A stretch of 64,000 nucleotides of DNA from the NCBI GenBank assembly GCA_038521865.1, contig JBCBKO010000006.1, positions 1 to 64,000 of the forward strand, in the 5' to 3' direction. The notes beneath the pieces were generated by a model, which ran no database searches, had not been told where the DNA came from, and saw nothing but the letters and a program-made list of their open reading frames with translations. Of the stretch, positions 19,551 to 28,828 are shown one piece after another (position 1 is the first letter of the stretch; the number at the start of each line of letters is the position of its first letter). Source of the DNA: CALBPI01 sp038521865. Lineage in GTDB: Bacteria; Pseudomonadota; Gammaproteobacteria; Steroidobacterales; Woeseiaceae. The translations under genes were made by a program, and so were the position numbers.

Positions 19551-20293
19551 TGCATCAAACCTGCGTGAATCGCGAGCCCCTCAAGCACCAGATTCGCTTC
19601 AAACTGATCAGGCACTTCGAACGCCTCAGCAAGCAAAGCGCCATCACCACCGGTAAACCACACATTCTGCTCGCTCACCGATGCATCTGTCACGGACGCA
19701 AGCTCGGTAATAGATCGCAGAATCGTACCCTGCAGTGCAGCCAGCGCACCATTGCGCACCGCGGCACTCGTACTCTCTCCGAATTCGGTGTCTGGCGGCT
19801 CCGGCGCATCGACGAGAATATCCGCGGTACCGGACATCAACGTGTTTTGCATCAATCGAAAACCGGGCACGATGTAACCGCCCAAGTGTCTGCTGCCATC
19901 GGCGATTGCATCGACCGTCATTGCCGTACCGGCGTCCACCACAATAGCGGGCTGTGGCTGGCGCCGACTGACCGCCAGCACCGCCATCCATCGATCAACG
20001 CCAAGACGAGACGGCTCGGGATAGGCGCACGACACGCCCGCATGCGAAGCGCTGGTGCGCACGAGCTCAATCTGCACGTTCGTTACCTTTTGCAGCACCG
20101 ACTCGATAGCAATCGCGGCATCCGGCCCGGCAACGTTGCAAGCGATCGCCCGCGTGACACCGCTCGCGAACTTCCATCTCGCTGGATCATCGACGATTTC
20201 GTGCGCAAGCGCACCGCTGCGCGTGATCGCACCCTCGCTCCACAAACCCCACTTACAACGTGAGTTGCCGATGTCGAGCAACAGCGTACTCAT
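19547..20293 (-). CDS. coaX: Type III pantothenate kinase
   Basis: 248 residues. CoaX phosphorylates pantothenate in the first step of CoA synthesis. Seen are the N-terminal phosphate-binding DIGNSRCKWG, the central GVDRWMAVL and DAGTAMTVDAI motif (second phosphate loop), and GGYIVPGF. Length is normal. It overlaps birA by 4 bp upstream and the SPOR gene downstream. Confidence 0.95.
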   Translation of the reverse strand: MSTLLLDIGNSRCKWGLWSEGAITRSGALAHEIVDDPARWKFASGVTRAIACNVAGPDAAIAIESVLQKVTNVQIELVRTSASHAGVSCAYPEPSRLGVDRWMAVLAVSRRQPQPAIVVDAGTAMTVDAIADGSRHLGGYIVPGFRLMQNTLMSGTADILVDAPEPPDTEFGESTSAAVRNGALAALQGTILRSITELASVTDASVSEQNVWFTGGDGALLAEAFEVPDQFEANLVLEGLAIHAGLMQ

Positions 20294-21078
20294 GACGGAG
20301 CGGCCATCGATAGCGGCACAGGCTCGCCACTGCTCAAGAACGCACGATCACCGAGCTCGGGGTCGGTGACTTCCAGTCGGCCGGTCGCATCAACAGGGCC
20401 GCACCGCAGCCGACGACCGTCCAGTTCTACCCAGCGGTCGCGCAACCAATGCATCTCGTTAAATCGCGTCATCGTGGTTGGAAGTGCCGCGTTCGAGAAA
20501 TGCGCCAACGAAAGACAGGCGTGTTCGAGGACCGCGGCCGCAAGAACGGTCAGTGAAATCGCAGCATCGCACGCAGTCACATCGGTGGCGGACCGTGCCC
20601 AGCCGCCATCGGGCAAGGTGAATCCCTCCGGTAATCGATGATTGATCCCGATCCCTGCAATCACGTAGAAGCTTGAGTCCGGCAACACTCTCGACTCGAC
20701 GAGTATGCCGCCCAGTTTTTCATCATTGCGAACCAGGTCGTTTGGCCATTTCAAATGGACATCGTTGATGCCAAGCGCTCGCAGGGCATCGTTAACGGCA
20801 ACCCCCAATCCGAGCGTCAGGGCTGAAGCGGCCTCGGGCATCCCTGCGAATCGATGGCCAATCGAAAGACACAAACCCGAGCCACGCGGTGCAACCCATG
20901 TGCGGCTTCGCTGTCCGCGTCCTGCGGTCTGGTGAAATGCCAATGCGGCTCGCGCCGTGCCAATCTCTGGCGGCGTGTTATCGGCGAGCCAGGTGTTGGT
21001 CGATGGCAGCGATTCGAACACGGTGACTCCCGTCAGCGGTTCCAAAGTCCGTGCAACCGCATCCAGTGTGTCCTGCAT
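20290..21078 (-). CDS. birA: Biotin-[acetyl-CoA-carboxylase] ligase, without DNA-binding domain
   Basis: 262 residues from the ATG at 21078; a GTG at 21096 that overlaps the plsY stop is an alternative. BirA attaches biotin to AccB. Seen are SLPSTNTWL, the biotinyl-AMP loop GRGQRSRTW, KWPNDLV and GGILVE. It has the catalytic and C-terminal domains but no N-terminal helix-turn-helix, so it is a mono-functional ligase and cannot repress biotin genes as in E. coli. Its substrate gene accB is in the same window (55048). Confidence 0.95.
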   Translation of the reverse strand: MQDTLDAVARTLEPLTGVTVFESLPSTNTWLADNTPPEIGTARAALAFHQTAGRGQRSRTWVAPRGSGLCLSIGHRFAGMPEAASALTLGLGVAVNDALRALGINDVHLKWPNDLVRNDEKLGGILVESRVLPDSSFYVIAGIGINHRLPEGFTLPDGGWARSATDVTACDAAISLTVLAAAVLEHACLSLAHFSNAALPTTMTRFNEMHWLRDRWVELDGRRLRCGPVDATGRLEVTDPELGDRAFLSSGEPVPLSMAAPS

Positions 21079-21092
21079 GCCGTGAACGGTTG

Positions 21093-21719
21093 TCACTTGC
21101 GAAACACCATCAACTTGCGGTTTTGCGACTCGGTCCCTGCCAGCATGCGTTTGATGTTCTCGTGGTGGGTCGCGACCATCGCGATCCCCATGACCACGGT
21201 ATACACGAGAAACTCCGGATTGCTCGTGCCGTATTTCCATAACACGACCACCGTCGCCATATTTGCGGTCAGCATCGTCGAAAGACCGACGTAGCCAAAG
21301 AGCATGATGACGATGATGAAGAACGCCAACAGCGGCGGGAACAGCACCACATCGAATACGAGCAGCGTCCCGACGAGCGTTGCTGCGCCTTTACCGCCGC
21401 GAAAGCCGAAGAACACAGGAAAGCAATGCCCGAAGACGGCTGCCGCACCGCAGGCGTACGGCAACCAGTCGGGCGACGGAGCATCGCCGAACAACGCAAG
21501 CCCGGGAACCCAGCCGGCAGCGAGTGCGCCCTTGCCGATATCGATAACGATGACACCGAGCGCAAACGCAACGCCCTGAGTGCGCAGTGCGTTGGTGCCG
21601 CCGGCGTTGCCGCTGCCCATCGAGCGAATATCGACGCGGCGCAGCTTGCCGAGCAACAGACTGCCCATGATGCTGCCGAGTGCGTAAGAGATCGCGAGCT
21701 TGATTACGATGTCTGTCAT
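21093..21719 (-). CDS. plsY: Acyl-phosphate:glycerol-3-phosphate acyltransferase
   Basis: 208 residues, five to seven membrane helices. PlsY makes lysophosphatidate from acyl-phosphate in the inner membrane. Three conserved motifs are seen: GSGNAGGTNALR, FFGFRGGKGAATLVG and a Gly/Thr-rich loop near the end. It is the first gene of a plsY-birA-coaX-SPOR run with overlaps at each joint. Confidence 0.95.
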   Translation of the reverse strand: MTDIVIKLAISYALGSIMGSLLLGKLRRVDIRSMGSGNAGGTNALRTQGVAFALGVIVIDIGKGALAAGWVPGLALFGDAPSPDWLPYACGAAAVFGHCFPVFFGFRGGKGAATLVGTLLVFDVVLFPPLLAFFIIVIMLFGYVGLSTMLTANMATVVVLWKYGTSNPEFLVYTVVMGIAMVATHHENIKRMLAGTESQNRKLMVFRK

Positions 21720-21746
21720 CCCGCCATTATCCCACAGCTCTGCGCG

Positions 21747-22625
21747 TCATTCGGTGCGCCGTGAGCCCAACCAGATTCCCGCCAGTGCGAGCGATGCACC
21801 GAGGACCTCGCGTGTGACGATCGGTCGATCGAACAGTGCGATGTCCCAAATGAAACTCAAAAGCGGCTGCAGCAGGAGCGACAGCCCAATCAGTGCAGCG
21901 CGCACATGCGCAAGACTGCTGGCGATAAACAGCCAACCAAGAACGTGCGCAAAAACCGCATAAGCGACCAACCAGGCACCATCGCTCCAGGTTGGGATCG
22001 CAAGCGACTCGCCCTCCACGCCGGCCATGGTGCCCAGCATCACAGCGGAAGCTAGCGACACGAGCGCGAGTTCACGGGTGGGTAAGCCGTCGCTCGGTTT
22101 CGACTTTGAATAGGCCTGCGCTTGGCGAAACAACAGCAAATAGCCTGCATAACTCGCCGCCGTCAGCAGTCCGAAAATGACACCGGCACGGTAATCGGCT
22201 GCCAGCGCCGACCAATCCACACCGACGATCAAGGCAAGCCCGCCGAGAGCCATCGGGATGGCTATGACCTGACGCACATGCGGCTTCTGGCCGAAAAACA
22301 CAATGCCCGCCACCGTCATGATGAAGACCTGGAAATTGGCGATGAGCGTGGCAAGCCCCGGGCCGATATAGATGATGCTTCGATGCCAGAACCAGAGGTC
22401 GGCCGCGAACATCACGGCCGCTGCGATCAACAGCAGAGAAACGGACAACCGCGGCAGCCGGAATCCGCCGCGCAGGAGCAACCACAGCACGAGCGCCACG
22501 CCACCGAAAGCGACCCGATAGAACGCACTGGTGGTCGCAGGGACCGAAACAAGCGCCACATAGACCGGCGAGAAGCTGATCAATGCAGCACCGAGCAGCA
22601 GGCGAAGGCGCGGATTTTTGAGCAT
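21747..22625 (-). CDS. EamA/DMT-family transporter
   Basis: 292 residues, about ten membrane helices in two EamA repeats (roughly 5-135 and 148-285). The family exports metabolites such as amino acids and purines; substrate not readable. It ends 27 bp before the plsY start on the same strand and may lead that transcript. Confidence 0.85.
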   Translation of the reverse strand: MLKNPRLRLLLGAALISFSPVYVALVSVPATTSAFYRVAFGGVALVLWLLLRGGFRLPRLSVSLLLIAAAVMFAADLWFWHRSIIYIGPGLATLIANFQVFIMTVAGIVFFGQKPHVRQVIAIPMALGGLALIVGVDWSALAADYRAGVIFGLLTAASYAGYLLLFRQAQAYSKSKPSDGLPTRELALVSLASAVMLGTMAGVEGESLAIPTWSDGAWLVAYAVFAHVLGWLFIASSLAHVRAALIGLSLLLQPLLSFIWDIALFDRPIVTREVLGASLALAGIWLGSRRTE

Positions 22626-22685
22626 GGGATCGAGGTGAGACGGCGAAGCTGAAGGCGAGATTGTAGTGGAATCCTCGGTCGAGAC

Positions 22686-22714
22686 TTGTATTTAGATATT
22701 TATCTAATTATCTT
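22686..22714 (+). promoter_or_regulatory. Promoter with operator between -35 and -10, leaderless start (sdpR-like gene)
   Basis: TTGTAT (22686-22691) and TATCTT (22709-22714) are spaced 17 bp apart. That would start the RNA near 22721, which is the first base of the ATG, so the mRNA would be leaderless; no ribosome site is visible. The spacer contains a perfect inverted repeat TTAGAT-ATTT-ATCTAA (22692-22707), a likely operator for the ArsR-type repressor encoded next. Confidence 0.65.
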
Positions 22715-22720
22715 ATTGTC

Positions 22721-23023
22721 ATGGGTACACAGTCACTGTTCAAAGCGCTTGCCGACCCCACGCGACGCGAAATCCTTCGCTTGCTGAGGAAGGGATCCAT
22801 GAACGCCGGGGAGTTGGCCGAAGCGTTCACGATCACCAAAGCGTCGTTGTCGCACCACTTCAATCTGCTCAAACAGGCGGACTTGGTGCGCACGGAACGG
22901 CGTGGACAACAGATTGTGTATTCACTGAATACGACCGTGCTTCAGGATGCCGCCGGCATGCTGATGGAGATGATCCAGCCCGAAGGCACGCCCAATAGCG
23001 AGGAGTTGAGCGATGACGTCTAG
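22721..23023 (+). CDS. ArsR-family autorepressor, SdpR-like
   Basis: 100 residues forming a winged helix: KALADPTRREILRLL, then recognition helix TKASLSHHFNLLKQADLV and wing RRGQQIVYSLN. There is no metal-binding Cys cluster. This matches the SdpR branch, which represses its own operon with an SdpI membrane protein in Bacillus. Here the sdpI-like gene follows with an 11-bp overlap. A palindrome in its promoter fits autoregulation. Confidence 0.88.
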   Translation: MGTQSLFKALADPTRREILRLLRKGSMNAGELAEAFTITKASLSHHFNLLKQADLVRTERRGQQIVYSLNTTVLQDAAGMLMEMIQPEGTPNSEELSDDV

Positions 23024-23672
23024 GACCGCAAACCTGATTTGCCTGGTAATCGTTGTGTTGGCAACGGCAGCCAGCGCGTATTTCTACCCCAGTTTGCCGG
23101 AGCAGGTGCCCATTCACTGGAACGCTGCTGGCGAAGTGGACGGCTACGGCAGCAAGCTCATGGGTGCGCTGTTCGGACCGGGTCTTGCGTTGTTCACGTG
23201 GGGCATGATTTGGGTGATACCAAAAATCTCGCCGAAGGGCTTCGGCACAGGCGAGTTCAGCGATGTCCTGCAGATCATCCAGGTCGCCCTCGTCGCTTTC
23301 ATGGCTGGCATCGGCGCGATGATTCTAATGGCAGGTCTTGGCCATCAGCCCTCGGTCGAACACATCGTGCCCATCGCAGTCGGCGCGCTTCTGGTTCTGC
23401 TCGGCAACTACATGGGCAAGGTGCGCAAGAACTTCTTCGTGGGCATCCGCACGCCCTGGACACTCGCCAGTGATGAGGTGTGGAGTCGCACGCATCGTCT
23501 GGCGGGCTACCTGTTTGTCGCCGCTGGGCTCGGCATGATGGTGAGCGGTCTGTTCGAAGCGAAAGTGATCTTGATGGCCGGCTTGCCACTGGTCGCCGCC
23601 TTGGTCCCGGTTGCCTATTCCTATTTCGCCTATCGCAAGCTGGAGGGATTCGATCATGACGCCACTTCGTAA
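23013..23672 (+). CDS. SdpI-family membrane protein
   Basis: 219 residues, six membrane helices. The DUF1648 motif (LPEQVPIHWNAAGEVDGYGSK) is in the N-terminal half and the SdpI-type GxRTPWTL(x)5VWxRTHR stretch is near residue 150. In Bacillus, SdpI is the immunity protein and signal receptor for the SdpC toxin. No SdpC-like toxin is seen here, so the role may differ (stress response at the membrane). Overlaps genes on both sides. Confidence 0.9.
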   Translation: MTSRTANLICLVIVVLATAASAYFYPSLPEQVPIHWNAAGEVDGYGSKLMGALFGPGLALFTWGMIWVIPKISPKGFGTGEFSDVLQIIQVALVAFMAGIGAMILMAGLGHQPSVEHIVPIAVGALLVLLGNYMGKVRKNFFVGIRTPWTLASDEVWSRTHRLAGYLFVAAGLGMMVSGLFEAKVILMAGLPLVAALVPVAYSYFAYRKLEGFDHDATS

Positions 23673-24609
23673 ACTCCTATATGTTGCGGCGCTATTCGCA
23701 GCAGGAAGCGCTGCGGCAAGCGGCGAGGATGTATCCGTCGAACACAACGGGGTGACGTTGCACGGGACACTGCTGCTGCCTGAAACCGGCAACACGCCGA
23801 AAGCCGCCGTTTTGATCATTGCAGGCTCCGGACCGACCGATCGGGACGGCAACTCGCCCCTGCTTCCCGGCGCCAACAACAGCCTGCGCTATCTGGCCGA
23901 AGCATTAGCCGAGAACGATATTGCGTCACTGCGCTACGACAAGCGCATGGTCGGCAGGAGCGTCTCTGCAGATCTGACCGAATCCGAACTTCGATTCGAT
24001 CACTACGCCGATGATGCGGCTGCCCTATTGAACGTGTTGCGCGTGCGTTTCCCGGACACTCCCCTACTGATTGCCGGGCACAGTGAAGGTGGGCACATCG
24101 CCTTAACCACCGCGCCCGAGGCGAGACCCGACGCACTGATCGTGCTCGCAGGGCCGGGCCAACATCCCGCGGACCTCATTGAGAAGCAACTGGCCGCACA
24201 GTTGCCGGGACCGCTTCTCGAGGAAAGTCGTGGCGTGCTGGAGCAACTTCGCGCCGGTGAGCTCGTTGAGAAAACGCCACCGTTGCTGGACGCTCTGTTC
24301 AGGAAAAGCGTACAGCCGTATCTCGTATCGTGGTTTCAATACGATCCGCAAGCCCAAATCGAAGCGCTGAAACTACCGATCTTGCTGGTCTATGGCACAG
24401 GCGACGTACAGGTACCGGCAACCGATGGTGAGCTGCTAGAGACCGCACAGCCGAACGCCACGCTGGTAACGATCGAGGGCATGAATCACGTGTTGAAGGA
24501 CGTCAGGGGTGACGCATCGTTGGCGCAAACGAGCTACTCGGATCCTGCGCTGCCGCTGGACCCAAGGCTAACCGAATCGCTCGTCGCGTTTATCGACGAA
24601 CTCGACTGA
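23656..24609 (+). CDS. Secreted alpha/beta hydrolase
   Basis: 317 residues from the ATG at 23656, inside the sdpI-like gene (17-bp overlap). Signal peptide with AASG cleavage region (about 1-22). Nucleophile elbow GHSEGG, oxyanion region AGSGPTDRDGNS, C-terminal Asp/His (GTGDVQVP, GMNHVLKD). The layout fits the peptidase S9/dienelactone-hydrolase-like periplasmic hydrolases. As third gene of the sdpRI-like operon it may be co-repressed. Confidence 0.85.
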   Translation: MTPLRKLLYVAALFAAGSAAASGEDVSVEHNGVTLHGTLLLPETGNTPKAAVLIIAGSGPTDRDGNSPLLPGANNSLRYLAEALAENDIASLRYDKRMVGRSVSADLTESELRFDHYADDAAALLNVLRVRFPDTPLLIAGHSEGGHIALTTAPEARPDALIVLAGPGQHPADLIEKQLAAQLPGPLLEESRGVLEQLRAGELVEKTPPLLDALFRKSVQPYLVSWFQYDPQAQIEALKLPILLVYGTGDVQVPATDGELLETAQPNATLVTIEGMNHVLKDVRGDASLAQTSYSDPALPLDPRLTESLVAFIDELD

Positions 24610-24622
24610 CCCGTGAAGCGTT

Positions 24623-26470
24623 TCAGACCACAACAGCAACAGGTGCCGTCGGTGCGGTGTGGCGCACGAGCGTGGTTGCGAGTGCGTCGATCGTGATTGG
24701 CTTGGTGAGATAGTCGACCATACCGGCGTCGAGACACTTCTCTCTATCACCCGGCATCGCGTTGGCCGTGATCGCGACGATGGGGACAACATCCCCACCG
24801 ACGTCGATCATCTCCTTCAATCGACGGGTCAGTTGCAGACCATCCATGCCAGGCATTTGCCAATCCGTCAGCACGATATCAACAGGGTGTTCCCGGAATT
24901 GCTCGATCGCGGCAAACCCGTCGTCCGCGACCAGAACTTCGCAGTCGAGTTTGCGCAGCATCGCAGCGAGTACTTTCTGGTTCACCACATTGTCTTCAAC
25001 TAGCAGCACCGAGGCGCCGATCGAGCGTTTTGCGAGTCGTGTCGATGTCGCGATAACGCTATCCGCGGCTTCTACTCGACGCGCAGGCAGGTCGATCATG
25101 AACGTGCTGCCTTTTCCGTACTCACTCTCGACGGTGAGGCTGCCACCCATCAGCCAGCAGAGTTCTCTCGAAATCGCGAGCCCTAACCCGGTACCCTGGT
25201 AGCGCCGCGAGTCGCCATCATCCGCCTGGCTGAATGCACCGAAGACATGGTGAATCTTTTCGGGCTTGATACCGATGCCGGTATCGATCACCTCGATGTG
25301 CCACATGTTGTCGGCGAGCTCGGGTGTGGTGAGTCGAACGGTGACCCCACCCGTCTCTGTAAATTTGACGGCATTTGAGACGAGGTTCGAAATCACCTGG
25401 CGAAGCCGCCCCGAATCGCCGAGTGTTCCGGCATCGGCGTCACCCTGCATTTCGAATTTGAGCGTAAGACTTTGCTCTCTCGCCATCCCCTGGAACAGCG
25501 TGACAACCTGCTCTGCGACTGCCGCAGGTTTATAAGGCTCCTTGACCACCGTCATCTCACGCGCCTGGATCTTCGAGAAGTCGAGCACATCGTTCACTAT
25601 GGCCAGCAGAGACTTCCCGCTGTCGGTCATCGTGTTGAGTAACCGACGTTGATCATCGGAGAGCGGCGTGTCAACCAACAGCTGGCCCATCCCGAGGATG
25701 CCATTCAGCGGCGTGCGTATCTCATGTGACATGGTCGCGAGGAAACGACTCTTGGCCTCGTTCGCCGCTTCCGCATCTTCTTTGGCCTTGCTCAACTGAC
25801 GCGTGCGCTTTTCAACACGCTGCTCCAGTCGAGCCCGCTCCTTATCCAGCGCTGCTCGGCTATCGGTCAGTTCCTCAACGGTCACCGAGAGCTTGCTGCG
25901 AGCGCGCTCGAGGCGACTGTGGATGCTGCGCGCATCCAGACCGAGCACGACCGAAGCGCTAAGGTAGACAGCCAATGCTGCGATCGCTGCAGCAATCTGC
26001 AGTGGGCTCGACAATTCAGGACCGGCCAATCCATGATAGCCAACAAGTACGCCGATGATGGTGACGGCCATCAGCAACAGGAAGAGCGCTGTGCGAGGCG
26101 TCACCCAACGGGTCGCCGGCACCATCACGAAGAATGCACCGTAAGTGATGAAAATCACGAGCTCCGGAGACAGCAATGCCGCTGCCATACCAATCGAGAA
26201 GTGGACACAACACTGGAAGACCGTACCGACGACCGGTGTGTCGGGATTACGCTGGTAGAGCAAGTAGGCAATCGCGAAATTCGCAAGGCCTCCGAGCGCG
26301 TGAATAATCGGCCCCAACTGCGACGCGTCGGGATTCCCTGCAACCAGCAAGGCAAAGAGCGCAGAGATAATGATGTATTGCGCGCTGCCGATAACCGCAA
26401 TTCTGCCGAAGCCTTGACTAAGTCTGCTGCGATCAGTGGGTGCAGTCATGGATTTCGGTTGTCCGCTCAT
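24623..26470 (-). CDS. Membrane-bound hybrid histidine kinase
   Basis: 615 residues from the ATG at 26470 (a TTG at 26473 directly precedes it). About six N-terminal membrane helices (20-185) form an unnamed MASE-like sensor. A coiled coil (190-240), HisKA with H249 (ATMSHEIRTPLN), HATPase_c (N box NLVSNAVKFTE, G1 DTGIGI) and a receiver with D536 (LTDWQMPGMDG) follow. No Hpt domain is present in it or nearby, so the downstream relay partner is elsewhere. Its 3' end faces the secreted hydrolase gene, 13 bp apart. Confidence 0.9.
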   Translation of the reverse strand: MSGQPKSMTAPTDRSRLSQGFGRIAVIGSAQYIIISALFALLVAGNPDASQLGPIIHALGGLANFAIAYLLYQRNPDTPVVGTVFQCCVHFSIGMAAALLSPELVIFITYGAFFVMVPATRWVTPRTALFLLLMAVTIIGVLVGYHGLAGPELSSPLQIAAAIAALAVYLSASVVLGLDARSIHSRLERARSKLSVTVEELTDSRAALDKERARLEQRVEKRTRQLSKAKEDAEAANEAKSRFLATMSHEIRTPLNGILGMGQLLVDTPLSDDQRRLLNTMTDSGKSLLAIVNDVLDFSKIQAREMTVVKEPYKPAAVAEQVVTLFQGMAREQSLTLKFEMQGDADAGTLGDSGRLRQVISNLVSNAVKFTETGGVTVRLTTPELADNMWHIEVIDTGIGIKPEKIHHVFGAFSQADDGDSRRYQGTGLGLAISRELCWLMGGSLTVESEYGKGSTFMIDLPARRVEAADSVIATSTRLAKRSIGASVLLVEDNVVNQKVLAAMLRKLDCEVLVADDGFAAIEQFREHPVDIVLTDWQMPGMDGLQLTRRLKEMIDVGGDVVPIVAITANAMPGDREKCLDAGMVDYLTKPITIDALATTLVRHTAPTAPVAVVV

Positions 26471-26506
26471 CAAGTTGGTAGCGGCTGAGTCTCGACATCC
26501 TTAATG

Positions 26507-26533
26507 AAAAAGCCCCGCAAGAGCGGGGCTTTT
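26507..26533. terminator. Rho-independent terminator after groEL (works on both strands)
   Basis: GCCCCGC / GCGGGGC stem (26512-26518, 26523-26529), AAGA loop, with five As on one side and four Ts on the other. Downstream of groEL on the minus strand, 41 bp past its stop. Confidence 0.85.
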
Positions 26534-26573
26534 CCTGGGTGCCTTTCGCAAGGCAAGTGCCTTGGGGGCTGAC

Positions 26574-28217
<1,644 letters not shown>

Positions 28218-28277
28218 TCTCGGATTTCCTTCTTGAATTTGCTGTTATGAATAGATCTATCTGCGGATCGTTGGGCC

Positions 28278-28568
28278 TTAACCCTCGATGACCGCCATGA
28301 TGTCGTCTTCTTTCATGACCAACAGCTCGTCGCCGTCGACCTTTACCTCGGTACCGCTGTACTTGCCGAACAGCACTTTGTCGCCAGCTTTGACGTCCAG
28401 TGCGCGGACTTCGCCGCTGTCCAGGATTTTGCCGTTACCGACAGCGATGACTTCGCCTTTGATCGGTTTTTCGGTAGCTGCGTCTGGAATCACGATGCCG
28501 CCAGGTGACGTGCGCTCTTCTTCCATGCGCTTGATGATGACACGATCATGAAGCGGACGAATATTCAT
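28278..28568 (-). CDS. groES: Co-chaperonin GroES
   Basis: 96 residues with RPLHDRVIIKR, GGIVIPDAATEKP, and the C-terminal DDIMAVIEG. Caps the GroEL ring. First gene of groES-groEL; the leader carries a CIRCE operator and a promoter with heat-shock sigma-factor features. Confidence 0.99.
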   Translation of the reverse strand: MNIRPLHDRVIIKRMEEERTSPGGIVIPDAATEKPIKGEVIAVGNGKILDSGEVRALDVKAGDKVLFGKYSGTEVKVDGDELLVMKEDDIMAVIEG

Positions 28569-28634
28569 CGATGGATCTCCTCTTCCAAATATTTGATTTT
28601 TCGAACAAAAAACATCGAGCCGATGCTCGAATTG

Positions 28635-28689
28635 TTAGCACTCGCCCGAAAGGAGTGCTAATGATAGGGCCAATATGTGACATTTCAAG
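28635..28689 (-). promoter_or_regulatory. groESL promoter with CIRCE operator
   Basis: A perfect CIRCE element (TTAGCACTC-N9-GAGTGCTAA, 28635-28661) is the binding site of HrcA. Just upstream on the minus strand are TTGAAA (28683-28688) and TATCAT (28661-28666) spaced 16 bp, a sigma-70 form. The same bases give CTTGAAA-N13-CCCTAT, close to the sigma-32 consensus. The -10 abuts CIRCE, so HrcA would block initiation. Confidence 0.85.
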
Positions 28690-28828
28690 GGGTCAGGCCT
28701 CTTTCTGGTGCGTCGCTCGACAGCGACAATCCGGCCTCGCAAAAACGAGACATCGACAACAGCCTCAAATACTGACGAAAGGTAGAGTTGCTGCGATAAT
28801 TTGACGTTCAACCGGGTCAACTACGCGC

